From contig NC_074712.1 in NCBI RefSeq assembly GCF_947242115.1, positions 15,212,666-15,276,665 of the forward strand: a DNA stretch of 64,000 nucleotides. Direction: 5' to 3'. Origin of the DNA: Biomphalaria glabrata (lineage: Eukaryota > Mollusca > Gastropoda > Planorbidae). Numbering within the stretch: position 1 is the stretch's first letter; the number at the start of each line of letters is the position of its first letter. Positions 22,383 to 37,300 of the stretch are shown piece by piece. The notes below the pieces were generated by a model. The model had not been told where the DNA came from and ran no database searches. It saw nothing but the letters and a program-made list of their open reading frames with translations. A program made the translations under genes and the position numbers.

Positions 22383-25300
22383 TTAAGCTTCTAAGGGTGA
22401 AGACCTGGTGGCTAAAGTCATAGTAACCTTTCTCAAGGCTGGCTGGGCATAAGGGAATTCTGAGTTAAGCCTGTGAACTATGGATGTCAAAGATTGCAGC
22501 CTGTCTTCCTGTTTCTGTGACTCCATTTCTAATGCAGACTCTGAGCGGCACATCATGGTGTACTTATTGTCCTTCAACTGCTGGTAATATTTACTTTTTT
22601 GCTGGCGAGAAAGAAGCTCACTCATATTCTGTAGAGGGTCAAAATAGAACAGATTAAAAGTGAAATGGTAGAATCATAGTATATTAGTCCTAAGCTTTAA
22701 AACATAGTAAATATAAATATGTAATACATTACTATATTAAAACCAAAAAAGGATTTTCTACAGAGAAGTTTTTAGAAAACATTCTTTTAAAATTCATTTG
22801 AAAACTTGATGAAATGTTTATATGTGCAGTACAAGAAAATCTTGAACGATCTGACTCCTGAGCTGTGCACTGGGTGGCAAGTTGTCTTCACTGAGATTGG
22901 CTACAACTGAAACACAAATGCCTCTGCTTCATCCCAGGCTTTAGAGTCCATTAATTATTTGACAGTTAAATCTTGATAGTCTGGCCCAAAGGAATGGGGG
23001 GGGGGGGGGAGTCCTTGAGTTGTAGAAAAATTGTATCACCAAAGATTAGCTGTACATGAAAGAAGTTAGCCATATATGTCAGAAAAATATATTTATGATG
23101 TAATAAGACATTCTCTAAAGACTTTTAAAGGAATAAAATAAACACTAGATGAAAGAGAAAAATGTACTGATCTAAAGATATAAAACATATTGTAGTTTTC
23201 ACATTATGATCTAGATTACAAACATAAGCTTACTTACATTCTTAGATAATATGTACTACAGTATACATGAATGATATTTATTTATTTACACATATCTTTT
23301 TTTTTTAAATTTGGAATAGTCTTTTGTTTCTTCCTACACAAAAATCAAACATGGCGTCTTATTAAAACTTTTTCAACATTCAAACTTACACTTATTCTCT
23401 TCCTACCAGTGGATCAAAGTGTTTGTATCTACCTTAGCTTTGTTACTGCTGTGTATTTTGCCTTTGTCAGATTACTGAAAGTGTCAGACTAGAAAGTGTC
23501 TGACTATTAAGAGTGAACTGTATATTAATGATACAAACTTATAATAAAGATAGATCATATTGTTGTTCTAGAATAGCATTAACCAACAGAAGACAGTAAG
23601 TTGACTGGATCAGTGGCGTAGCAAGATACCAGAAGGCCTGGGTTCAAGAATTTGATTGCGGCTTGCCCCAAATAAGAAACTATAAGACTGAGTCTGACAA
23701 AAAAGAAATTGAGTCATCCTGTATGGATCAGTAAAATTACAAAGGGATATTCAAAAGTAAATTTCACTTTTTATAAGTTGTTGTTGGCCTCCTTCAGTTG
23801 TAGAACGACTTTGGTTCATCTTGCACACTTCCTCATGTGGCTGTGGAGCTCTATTTTGGAGAGACACTCCTGTCCACAAGTACCAGTAATTGAAACATCA
23901 CAAGCAATGTTTATGTTATGTCTTCTTAAAGTAATGAGCAACTATCTTTCAATGACCAATACCATTTTTAAAAAATAAACAAAAACTCAGTAGTGTGGAG
24001 GTGGTAAAAGACGTAAAGCACATACCCAAATACCAGAAGACACAACAAAACTGCAATGAACAATATCAAAAGTGCTGCTACTCACCCTTTGTTTAACTTC
24101 AAGAGCTCTCTCAATATCACCATCCATTGTGTCCAGTGCACCTTGCAGCTGCTGACAGTTGACCTGCTTCTGTTCCAGCTGCTCACTGATTGTCTGCTGG
24201 TGCTCTCTTAGCTCCTTCATCTCAGTGTCACAACCATTAGCTTCCTAGTACATACAGATTTAGAGCTTCTTCATAGACTAAGCAAGTGGGAACCAACAAA
24301 AATGAACACACTATTTTTAAAGACTTTTTAAAAAGCATTAAGGGAAGAACATTTCAAAAGAAATATCCTTTTCAAATACATAGATACAGAAGCAAAAATA
24401 TATCAAGTTTATGCACAGACACAACCAAAATTAACATTATTTTTTAATTTGGGTTGGTCCTTACTTAACATCAAAGTATAACTCTGGTTGACTAGCAAGC
24501 AATGTCTGGTACTTTTACATAAAAACCAAACAAAAAATTTATCTAGTAACTTTTTTAAGGGTTCATGTCAAGTTTCAGATCCAAAGGCCTTGACCTACCT
24601 GAATGGTCTGTTTGATCTTTTTCCTCATCTCTCCCATCTGTCTCTCAAATGTGCCTTTAGTTACAATTCTGTCCTTCAACTTGGACTGTGCTTCTCCTCT
24701 TGTCACAATAGTGTCACGCCTAAAGAATATATGCTACTTAGTGAAATGACATAGACACTAGCATTGCAACCTTTCCCCAGTCAAAATGTATTTAAATAAC
24801 ACTAAATAACTCTGAATGTTCAATCAATTGCTTCATATTATAAGTAAGCTCAATAACATATTAATTCTGTCAAGGATGATCCCAAGCCCATTTGAAAAAG
24901 GAGGAGGAGCTACCCTCTCCTGTTGAAAAACCGCCAGCTACAGCAACACCAAACAGCAAAACAACATGGACCTGGGAGAAGATGGACATCCAGCTGAAAG
25001 TTATATGGTGCAGGTCAAAAAAAGCCACAGAAAACTGACAAGCCAAAAATCATAGTCTCCACCAGGACCATTCGCAGAAGGGCAAGAAGTGGGGGCAATT
25101 AGAGAGACTTGCTCAGAACACCTGGAGGAAGCTGGTTGGTGGCCTATGCCTCAGACGGAACCACAGGCATAATTTAATAATTTTATTATAAATACTTTGC
25201 TAATAGCTAGAAATCAGCTTTGCAGACTCATGAACTAATCAATGGGTTATCACAAACTGCAAATGTTTACTCAACAAATCTAAACTTGTGGTAAATCCTA

Positions 25301-28300
25301 ATCACCTACCTGGATACAGCCTTCTCCATGTCCTGAATCATTTTTTCTTGCTGCTTCATCAGCTGAGAGTGCCTCACCTGCATGCGGTGGATCTCAGACC
25401 TCATGGCCTGCATTTCTCCCTGACCAATCTCAGAATTAACAGCATCCCTGGTTTCTCTGGCCAGCTGGGTCTTCTTTTCCCACAGCATGATCTGTCTCCT
25501 GGACAATGGATAAGCAAATGGGATGTCATAATAAAATGGAAAAGACATGTATGTTTTCAAATGCTAGTCTTCATTAATCTTCAGTTACAGACGACCTTAA
25601 GTCAGCAATCAAGTACTTTATCACTTGCAGCATGAGCCACATTCTGGGTAGGAAACTTTTATTCAAACATATCCTTAGACTGTTAGGTCTCAAAGGGAAT
25701 GTTACTTTTACTTGATTTTTTATCCATGTAAAAGAAAAGATTAAAGATAGTATGGCACTGCCTTCCCAAATTATACCAAAATATGTTCACATCTAATTGA
25801 TAAAGGTTCACTACCTGGAACTTGGAGAATTCTAAATAAAGCACAGATGTATTATTTTTTAAACATGTGACTGACTTACTCTGCCTCCACCAAGCTGTTC
25901 AGTAATCGTTCTTTCTCATCTTTAATTTCATCTAACTTTGCTTGAAGCTGAATAGATTCCAACTCTGCATCCTACAGTATATAAACATCGATGAATCACT
26001 GTAGAATGTTTCATTAGTTCAATGCCCTGTCAGCTTACTAACATTTTTTTTAAACTAATTAGAGAGAATTTTTGTCTTCTTTCCCAAAAAATAAACAAGT
26101 ATGCATTGAGAAATACCAAAAAAAAAAAAAAAACATAGCTATACACTTTTATAATATTATAATAATTAAAGTTTCCATGGAGACCAGAGATTTGTATACA
26201 GGAGTACATTTCAAATAGTTTTGTGGTTAATAGTTGGCAGTTGACCAGCCTGCCATCTAATTAAAAGAATGTTAGGGACTACTAGAGCTAGATTGATCCA
26301 GTAATTATTTGTTACCAATAGGCCATCTTATACATAAATGATAAAGCTTTTTAAACTCAAGTCTTTTTTTTTTTAATTTAAAAAATTCACTATGTACTAG
26401 ACTAAACATTAAATATTTTGCCTTCGCTAGAATTTCACTGAATTATTAGTTTAATTACAAACATTGGATCTTAAGAAACAAAACAAAAGCTTACTAATAA
26501 AAACTTCCTAAGATGCTAAGTCACTCACCTGCAGTCCAGCAATGAAAGCATTCTCCATTAAGATGTTCCCTTGCTCCAGTTCCTCCCCTGCACATTTCTC
26601 TTTATGTAAGAGGTCATTCAGCTTGATGATGTCATTTCTCATGTTCCTTACACTGCGTTCAATTTCACACATTTCCCTGTGCTGCTGCTCTATCTCAGCT
26701 GAAAGTAACAAAAACATTTCATTTGCCCAATGGTTTTCATATTTCCTAGATCATGTCAAAATATGTGGTTGTTATTATTGGTGACAAAAGAGCTAACTAG
26801 CAGCTCTGTTATATAAATAAAATAGGAAAATAAGAACAGGAGCATTTAACCTTCTGCACACAGTGTGGCTAGATAGCAATTTGATGTTTAAATGGCAAAA
26901 TATAATCACAGTGAATATAAAAATTTGATACAATTTACACAAATGACTTAACCATTCACCTACTGCTTTTGAAATAGCAAAACAATACAACTATTCAGCT
27001 GCTGGCAGACAGAAAATATAAAGGACAGACTTTGATTCAGAATAGGCATGTGAAATTGAATTTTAAAAAAGATTAGCAGATAGAATGATTTATCATACTT
27101 CTCTGATTCAGAAAAAAAAATTATATTTACAGTACTCTGCTATACAGTAGATGTCATGTTGAATTTAAAAAAAAATTATGTTTGGTTCTCAGCACAGATC
27201 AAATAAAATACAGACTTTGTGTTTAAACTAACCTTCAGTCCTGACTTTTTTCTGGGATAAAATGGTCAGCTGCCTCCTTAGAGCCACCAGCTCCACCAAC
27301 TCCTTGTCTTTCTTCTGGCACAGTCTGACCAGCTCACTCTGCTGTCTCAACCACAGCTGCTGCAAGTCAAGGACCTCTTGGTTCTTGGCTTCAATAGACT
27401 TATGCAAAGAGTTCACCTGTATCTCCAGAGGTCCTAACTCTACTCCCTAGAGTAAATACAAGAAACTAGAATTTAAGAATCACTTAAAATTTTTATATAG
27501 TTGTAAGAAAGAACATTCTTGTATTCTTTCAAAAGTTTATACCTGCAGAATTACAGAACTGGATCCAAGGGCTCGCAAAGACCTGCATGCAAGGAACAGT
27601 ACCAGGAAAACGAAGAAGTGTCAGACAGAGAAAACAATAGGAAGATAAAGATAGCATAAAAGAATGGACAGGCCTATCATTGTAAGAGATTCTAGTCAAG
27701 GCAAAAGACAGCGAGGAGTGAAGAAAGACAGTTGACAGATGCTTCAACAGATTTAGTGAATTAGCACTTCTGGTTATAAATACTATTGAGTTTGACACAC
27801 AGGCAATACTGCTGGAGATTTTGTCAGTTGATTTTAAAAACATTTTTAAAAACTTTATTGATTGCTTTGCATCACTGAATTTCTCAAAAAGTTTTTTTTG
27901 AGCAAATTGTCTTTTTCTTTACTGGGAAGTCTTTTAATAAGTTAAGGTGCTGTTCCTCAAGGAGCCATTGCAAACATGGCAAGTTCAGCAAGGTCAGCCT
28001 GGTATAGAAAAGGAAAATGGCAGTGGTTCCCATTGTGCTCGGCCTTCGGCCATGTCTCTAGTCCGCGAGTCCAGAGTGACAGAGCAATGGAAAATGACAG
28101 TGTCAATCTAGACACTTGTAAGACCCTCTTCCAGACAGAAGACTCTGTTTTATCAGGCCGGTGAGAGGGAGCTCTTGTTCTCTTTTGTTGGCCTACTTTC
28201 AAGTTATAATCCGAATTTTGTTCTAATTAAAGAGCAACAACTTAGAGCTGCACATTAGTATCATTATTAAAAGTTTATAAAATATGAATAGAATCATATA

Positions 28301-31300
28301 AAGTATATTATATTTCAGATAGTAAAAAGTCTAACCAAGTCAAACATCATAATTATATAACTACATTAATAATACAATAAAAATCTGAATTTACTTGCCA
28401 ATGTCTGAATAATAATAATATGTAAACCTAATGCTAATTATGGATTGGGCACACAATGTGAACAACAGCAGTCACCATTGCAAGACAGGCTCTAGACTGG
28501 AACCCACAGGGGAAGAGAAAGGCTGGGAAACCAAAGCAAACATGGAAGATCAAGACGCAGAGATGACAGAATGGACATGGACTCAACAGAATGGAATTGC
28601 CCAGAACAGAGTCTGTTGGAAAAGCACTGTTGTGGCCCAATGCTCCACTGGGAGTTCAAAGGGACCAAGTCAATGTTAAATAAAACATAATCTAAGAGCT
28701 GAAAACTTTAAAAATTTCAATAATACTTTCTCACCCCAGCAGCAGCAATCATCTGAGTCAACCTTTTGTTCATGCTGTCCACCTGGTTTTGTTTCCTCTC
28801 AATCACAGCATTTCTCTTCAACATCTCTTGCTCACTCTTTGTGATGATAGCATTCTGCTCAGCTATTTGATTCTCTAAAACATCAAGAACTTTTCTCAGA
28901 CGTTCTGTCCGTCCACGGACATTGACTATGTCTAGAGTGCACTGGGCAATGTTGTTCTCCACATCAATCGTCTCACTCTCCTGTTGAATCAAACCAATGA
29001 TATTACATGGTAATACAAAGTAATGTAATACATAGTTTTTAATGCATGGTAAATAGCAATCGACCAAATAAGATGACAATGAAACAAATCCTAAATCATC
29101 TAGGGACTGAAAAATAATACATACAATTACAATCAAGATGGAACATTCTTGCATTATTTTGAAACAACGGCTTATCAATTAGACCATTATGTGTAGGATA
29201 TAACTGTGTTCTCATTTGAAAGAACAATAGTAATTTATTTATAATATAAGGTACAAAAGCTTTTAAATATGATCTATTATGCATGTTGCTAAAACAAAGA
29301 CAGACCAATCATACATGTTTCTAAAATAAAGATTGACCAATCACACATGTTGCTGAAACATAAAAATGAAAATAATACCAACCAATCTTTTTGTAACATC
29401 TCTAGTTTTCTTGATCAACTGCTTGCTGTAGTGTGAAGCTTTGGCTAAAGTAAGCTGTGCTCTCATTCTTTCTAGGATTTCATCTTCTAGTTTATTCTTA
29501 GACTGATGTTCCTGCTCTATTTGTTTCCTTAATGACAAGACTTCTGCTATTCTCAATTGTTTATCCTGGAGATGTTTGTTAACAACAGCAATTTAATATA
29601 TCAGTCAAACACAGTTTATTATAAACAAAAAAAAAACAATTTATAAATGTTTGATATTTTGATAAACAAAACTCTATATGAGAGTTTTGAAATTTGACAG
29701 TGAAAGATTTTACTTTCAAACGAAACAAAAAGTTTTCTCATGTATAGGTTACTAAACTGACAAGATAGAATAATGATGAACTTACAGCAACTGCTCGCCC
29801 TAAAGCTTGCTCAGTCTCATACAACATACGGCTATAAGTGTTGAACTCATTCATCAGGGCTTCATGTTTAGTTTGAATCTAGAAAATAATAAGCAAATAA
29901 TCTGAGCGTAAGTCACAGTGAGAAATACAGAAACTGTTATGAACCAAATGAAATAAGTCAAGGTAATACTTCAAACTATGTAGCCTGTGGCTATCTATTC
30001 TGCATTAACCATTACCAATGAGTAATCACTATAATAACTATATTATGGTTATAGCCAATAAGGACTTAATTAGTAGCACTTTTTACTACTATCATTTTAA
30101 AATGTATAAAAGGAAAATGATCTATTATAACATTTTAAAACCTGCTAGCAATTAAAATGAAAAGCTTAATGTGTAAAAAAAAAAAAAAAAAAAAAAAGTG
30201 CTATCTATCTCTCTAAACAAAGTGCTATCTCTCTAAACAAAGTGCTATCTCTCTAAACAAATGTGCTATCTCTCTAAACAAAGTGCTATCTCTCTAAACA
30301 AAGTGCTATCTCTAGCTACCTGAGTCATTTGTTTCTTGGCACTTTCAATTTCTCTCTCAGTCTTGTTCAGGATGTGTGTTAACTTTTCATTTTGTTCCTG
30401 TTCTTTCAGTATAGTTTTCTTGTAACCTTCCAAGTCTGTCTGTAGTGTAAGGATCAGCTGTTCCTGCTGGCTGTTAGAGAAAAGAGACTATAAGTTCTTT
30501 ACTGAACAGAAACATTTCAAGGAAATAAATAGAATTTTACCAAATGATGACTTAGGTTGCCCAGACTTCATTTATGAGCAGATTAAATAAATAGCATTGA
30601 TAGATGTACTATTACAGTGTTAAATGTGAAGTTATGTTTATTTCTAAGATAATTATAAAGTTAAACTATTGATTGAATTAATCAAGATACTATTTCTACA
30701 GAAATTACAGTCTGTAATAGCAAAAAAATTATGCCTTAAAAACACAAATAGTTTAATCTTTCCATGGGAACTTTTCATAAAAAGAAAGGTTCTCAATAAT
30801 AGTTTTGAAAATGGATTTTGCTCATAATGTCTATCACTCAAAAATTTTTTAATTAAAAAAATAATAAAATTTTGTCATAAGAATAAATCTAAAGATAAAT
30901 AAATTTAATATAAAAAATATAATTGTGTAAGATTTACGTTGTCAAGCAATTTTAAGATAATATACACTTCAAAGCAAATCTCCATTACCATGTTTTTTTT
31001 TCTGATTAAAAAAAAATATATTTTAAGACTTTTGGGTGAAAATGAATTAAAGTTTCAAGATATAAATTTTACAAGTGTAGGCATGAGCCATAACTTGTGT
31101 ATTAATCTCTTCATGAACCATAACTTGTGTATTAATCTCTTCATGAACCATAACTTGTGTATTAATCTCTTCATGAACCATAACTTGTGTATTAATCTCT
31201 CAATGTCATTTACTTTAAAGCACTCAGCATGGCTGAATGTGCCTATAGTACATTAGCATTTCAATTTCATTTACTTTAAAGCACTTAGCATGGCTGAATG

Positions 31301-34300
31301 TGCCTATAGTTCATAAACATATCAATTTCATTTACTTTAAAGCACTCAGCATGGCAGAATGAGCCTCATCTCTTCGCTTCATACCAATCAATGAACTGTT
31401 CCACTTCTGGAATAAATCTTTTTTTTCAAACTCTACAGACTGGGAATAAAGAGTAATTTTTATAGTCATTAAAATATCAATGTATCAAAGTATCATCTAT
31501 TCAACCATTTAACAGATACTTTACATTATGTTTAAAATATTTAAGCAGAGAAAAAAAAAACACTACCTCTATATCCATGTAAGCTTCCATTAAGCTTTCC
31601 TTTGCAGCTTTGGTTTCCTCAGTTTGGGCACTAATCTGGGCATCATACATCGCTATCTCCTCCTTCAGTCTCTCTACACCTTCCACTAGTCTATCAACAT
31701 AGAGATCCTGGACACAAATTTAACAATTTTGTTTACATAAACCTTAATCTTAAGACATGGAAAAAAAAGCAAAACTTATACAGAGTGTAATTGTATCCAT
31801 TAGTGAAGATCAGTCATGTCATTAAGTTTGTTATAGATCTAGACTAACAACAATAAACCTGTGTGATTAGAAATATTTTTATCAATTGTTTAGCCCTATG
31901 TCATGCTTTTAGCTTTCTCAATGTGCTATGATTCTATCACTCATCTGAACTGGGGGGGGGGGGGGGGGAAGAAAGGGAGAGCTGGGTGAATTTTATCGTA
32001 ATTTGTTTTTTTAAGGCATTTATAAAAATGGGGGGTAAAAACCTGAATTTGAACTCATGACTCAAGCCTCCTCAAGCTGACATTCTAACCACTCTGCACT
32101 GAGGTGTGTATGAAAATAGAAGATTGTATAGTTATCTTTTGTTTGTTTCAAACTTACTTTAAAGTGGTGAACTATCAATGGGACTAATTCAGCTTATACC
32201 ACCACCTCAGTCAAGTACAATTTCTTTCCCTTGTTTGAGATACCAAACACAAAAATTAATTACCAATAGTTAATTAACTACTTGATTAATTTTTTAAATT
32301 AATTCTTGTGTTGTCAGGTAAAAGAAATAACTGTGAAAAATTTCAGCTTAATCCGAGATTGGGTGTGGGAGAAATAACATGTACTAACTTTTTAACAGAC
32401 AGACAGACAGAGTGAGTTGATATAAGCTTTGTAATAAACATGTTATTACATACTTTCAACATAGTAGGTTTATAAGTTTTTCCATGAACAAGAATACAAG
32501 TTACCTGCTTTTGTTTCAGTAGTTCTGCTCTAGCCACTTCAGTCTCAACTTTCTCAGCAGCTCGCTTCATAACTGAAATGTCAGATCTAACATTTTCTTT
32601 GGAGTTTGTCATGTAAAAAAGTCTCAAGGCCAAATTTTCAACTTCGTTTTGAAGAGCAGTACCTGTAAGTTTAAAGAAAACAATTCAACACTCATTAAAA
32701 ATTAATTGCATTTTAAATTATCTCAATTTCTGAGAAATTTTTTTTTTACAAATTTTTGTTCCTCTTAATTGAATGTATTATTTTCATTTTACCACCCTAT
32801 TTATTTTATCTTCAATTGCAATGAGTTTCATATAGTGTGAAAACAATAAGGGTTCTTTATTTCTTTTTGAAGAAAAATGAGTTAATTTTACCAATTAAAG
32901 TACATCTTTGATAACTTCCATTTGCATAGCTTACAGTTTTTTCTTTCCTTATTGATTTCTAACTGTGTATCCTTGAACAGAAATCTAACATCATTCAGCT
33001 CCTGTTCCTCTTTCTGTCTTTCTTGTTTTAAGCTTGCAACTTGATCATGTTGCTGCTCCAGCATCATCTAATCAAATGCACATCATTTACCATCATCTAA
33101 TCTAATTAGCATACTTTTTAAATATATAAACAGATTTTTAATTATCAAAATTAAGTTTTTAATCCAAAATTTATTATTGCAACCTTTAAAACTACTCCTG
33201 AATTATTTTTATTTTTTTTTACTTTCATTTCAGGTTTTTAAGTAGGTTAATGGTACAGTTATTAAAATGGGTCAAGACTTACAGCAAATTAGGGCAGATT
33301 GAAATGTTTTGTTTTGTTCACCACTGAACTTTCTAAGACTTTAATGAAATATTTTACATTTTCAAAAAGGGGGTCAAGACAGATTTACCTGACAAGACAG
33401 ATTTACCTAACAAGACAGATTTACCTAACAAGACAGATTTACCTGATATTTAGCCAACTCTTGTTGTACCCCATACAGCTCAACGCCAAGATCTTCTCTT
33501 GATTTCTTTTTCACACGAAGTTTCTCAGACTGGTGAAGACAAATAAAATGTTCCTCATTAATAGATCTCAATACATTCAAACTATGGACGCTGCTCTCAC
33601 AGTTTGTAACACAAATTTTCATCAGCTGTATGTTGACATTTCTTAAAGTACATTGAGTCAAGCTAAAAGCTGGAACAGTGATAATACAGAGAGTTAGTCT
33701 TGATAGTAACTAGCAATACCACCAACTATCTAAGCTAGTCTTGATAGTAACTAGCAATACCACCAACTATCTAAACCAGTCTTGATAGTAACTTGCAATA
33801 CCACCAACTATCTAAGCTATCAGTAAACAATATAATAGTAACTAGCAATACCACCAACTATCTAAGCTATCAGTAAACAATGTAAAATCACAAACAAAAA
33901 TCGTAATTAAAAAAGTAGAGATCTAATAATGAAAGTGAGACTATTACTACCATTTTGGTCTCACTTTTTCTTTATTCAAGAAAAAACATAATTAAAATAA
34001 TGCATTTGGAATGGAATGCAGGAAACTTTAATAGTGCCATACTGGACTCTTTAGTAATGATACATTTAATGACCAACATTGTGTATTATTGAACTATAAT
34101 GAATGTGATCTGAATTGATACAATGTAAGTTAATACAATAATAAAGGCACATTCCTTGTTTCATAGGCTAGGACACAATTGTACAAATGCTCCTTCTTCA
34201 CTAATGCTATTAGAGCATGGAATGGGTTGCCTCAGCCAGCCAGGAAAACCAATGACTTGACAAAATTTAAGTCATTGGTTAACATGCATGACTAGATTGA

Positions 34301-37300
34301 CCTAGGAACATGTGTAGGACATAATCATCTTCTTTTTTGAAGTAATGTTTGTATTTGATAAGATAAGTATTAGAGTATTTGCATGCTCGATTAAGTTCTT
34401 TCTAAAGGACAGTATCCAATTTACATAGCATATTGAAAAAGAAAAAAAAAATATATCATTAGAGAAGAAGAAGAATCATTGGATAAGAAACATAAAATAC
34501 ACAGAAGATTAATTAAATTCATTTAAATATTTTGTTTAAACTTCTCTCTGCATGATAGACAAAGGTCTTTTAAAATCCAAAAATGAACTTTTTTCCAATG
34601 TTACAATGTATCACATACATAAATATGTTATTTACACTCTTAAAGATACAATGCTTAATAAACAACTAGCTCTCATCTTACCAAGTCTCGAAGTTCTAGA
34701 GTTATCTTCTCATTCTGTTTGTCAAGGTGTGCCTTCAATGCGGCTTGGAATCTTTTCATCAGGGGCTGTACACAGAGGGTGAAAACAAGAGCTTCAAAAA
34801 CAATATCAACCAAAAGTAAACAAGACTTAACAGTTCTATAAATGATACATCTCTAGCTCAGTTAATACAAGCCCACAATTTCCTTTAAAGTATCTTGGCC
34901 AAAGACAAAAGGAATCAATGTCAGTTGATGGTTACCACAACTACATGCATTAAGTTCTGTGGAACCCAAGTGTTCTGTGAGGCCAGAAACAGTGTTCCAC
35001 AAACTACTGGGAATAATTAACTAGTAGACCACCAAGGAAATTAATCTCTCTTAAAGGAATAAGAAAAGTGTTCCGCTAAATACTCAGAATGTAAGAAGTA
35101 CCGGTATTCCATTAAGGAAAAAGTTTGAGAAACACTGCATTAAGTTATTCCTTTAGAGCAGAAACCCTGCAGTGACAAAGCATAGGTTCCAAAGCTTATA
35201 TCTTACATTTATATGCTGGTAAAGAATAAAGTCCAACAGACTAAGGGATAGGTGAAGGGGAAGGGAATAAAAAGACCTTGTGGTGTATGGAGCAGATGAT
35301 GTTAAGGTCAGCTGTTTCTATGGCCCACAGTTTACATGGGTGTCATATGGCTAGCACAATGACCAATAGCATCTACTTTTCCCCAACTAGTGTCAGGTAC
35401 CCATTAGAACTGGGTGGACTTAGAGGTACCCTAAAGATCCTGAAATTAAAAATTCCAGTCTTCACAAGAATTTGAACCCAGGATCAGTCGACTTGTAAGC
35501 CAAGTGTTTTACCACTCAACAACCACGCCTCCTTGCGAATTTCTTCAATGCGAAGAACAAGGGATAATATTGCAAAGCAGGCTGGACAATAACCCACAGG
35601 GAAAAGAGAAAGACTTGGAGACAGTGGAACAAGAAGCATAGAAGGCAGACATGGGCCCAAATAAAGGGCATTGATGGGGAAATACTGCTGCAGCCCTATC
35701 ATTCACTGGGAGTCAAAAAGATTAACTAACTCAATAAGTCCTCTACCAAAACAGAATCCTGTTAGAAACTAATTAAGTAATAACAAAAATACTTGCATGG
35801 TCAGGGTCAAGAACCACCATGTCTGCCTCTGTGTCACTTTCATCAGTCTCAAGACCTGCATCTTCACCATAGGAATCCACATCATCGCCACCAACACTTC
35901 CATGTCCACCTCCACCCCCACCACCACTACCCCCACCACCCCCACCACTCCCACCACCCCCACCACCACCACCTGCACCATCTGCCTCATCATCAAGGTC
36001 AACACTTTTACGAAGGGCTCCTGTTCCTCCAGACTCATTGATCGAACCTTGAGATGTTCGCCACTTGTTCATCTCCAAAAAAGGGTCATCTTAAAGAGAG
36101 AAAAAAAAAGCGATTTTGCAGTTTAAAAAAAAAAGAATCTTTACAGTATCTAAATATATATGTCATGTTTTTGTTTGTTTTTACTGTTGGAATTTATTTA
36201 TTTGTCTGTTTTACTACTTGGCACCTGAATTTATTGTAAATGAATGCAAGACATAGTTTTGAAAGTAAGCAATTATTGAAACATGCAACATCGCTAAAAA
36301 TACAAATTTGTCTTCTAAATAATTCTCAAATAGAAGTAAATATTGTAGCATATATAAGGTAATTGATTCTCTTTTTTTACCTAAATAGATATTAATATAG
36401 GCCGACTAGTTTTTAATCAATGTACAAAGAGTCTCTCAGTGTGTTATATTATAGGACGCTGTAATGTAAATATTTAATTAAAACTTGATAGTATTTAAAT
36501 TTAAAAATTGTACAATTGTGTAAACAAAATTAAACAACAAAATTTAAAAAGTCAACTGAGTAAAAATAAAATTTAAAAAACTTCACTAAAAATGATCAAC
36601 ATCAAAAAATGTTGTTTTTTTTTACAAATTCAACACAGATATACAGATATGCAGCATGTACAATATTCTTTTGTACAATCGAAATTTATTTTTTTTTAAG
36701 ATTTTTTTTCCAAATTTAGGTAAAACTTTCTTTACAAAAAACTTTCTATTAGAGGACATTTCATTTTTTTTTCTTCAGTTTTTGTTGAAATTGTGGTCAC
36801 AAATATATATATATATATTGTTTTTATAATTAAAAATGGTAATTAAAATTTAAAAAGTAGAACATTTTCAAAGTCAAGAATTGTTTTGTTCATTAACTAC
36901 TAGACTCTAGGAGAGATGCCATAAGTCTCTCTTTGGGACTATAATCCTCAAGAAAATTCATTCGGCTGACATTCATGATGGAAGCTGTCTTTTTAAGCTG
37001 TTTACCACCAGTCAGTGGGATGGGCTCTGGTTCAGATTCCAAACCCTGTTTCAGTGTTCCTAACAAAGTCAGAATCAAAATTTGAATATCCTTACAATTT
37101 AAAAAGTTGCTAGATAGTTGTAATACTTTAAGCAACAATTATCTATATAATAAAAACAACATTTTAATTTAAGGCTATGACCTATATATTCCTTTCTAGT
37201 TTCTTATATATTTAGAAATTATAATTTGTAAGAAGTTTTACAGAGTAAAAATACATTCAACTCTAGATTGTTTTTATTTCGACAGTATTGAAAAGAGACT

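Noticed and set aside
35769-36126. Open frames on the other strand and frames of CCDC40 exon 6 (His/Pro-rich or Thr/Pro-rich)
   Set aside because: Shadows of the poly-Gly coding tract; the CCDC40 frame is fixed by phase and homology.
36893-36900. Stop codon at the end of CCDC40 exon 5 as the end of a separate gene
   Set aside because: A donor just before it joins in phase to exon 6 and the total gives an intact protein of the expected length, so the stop is intronic.
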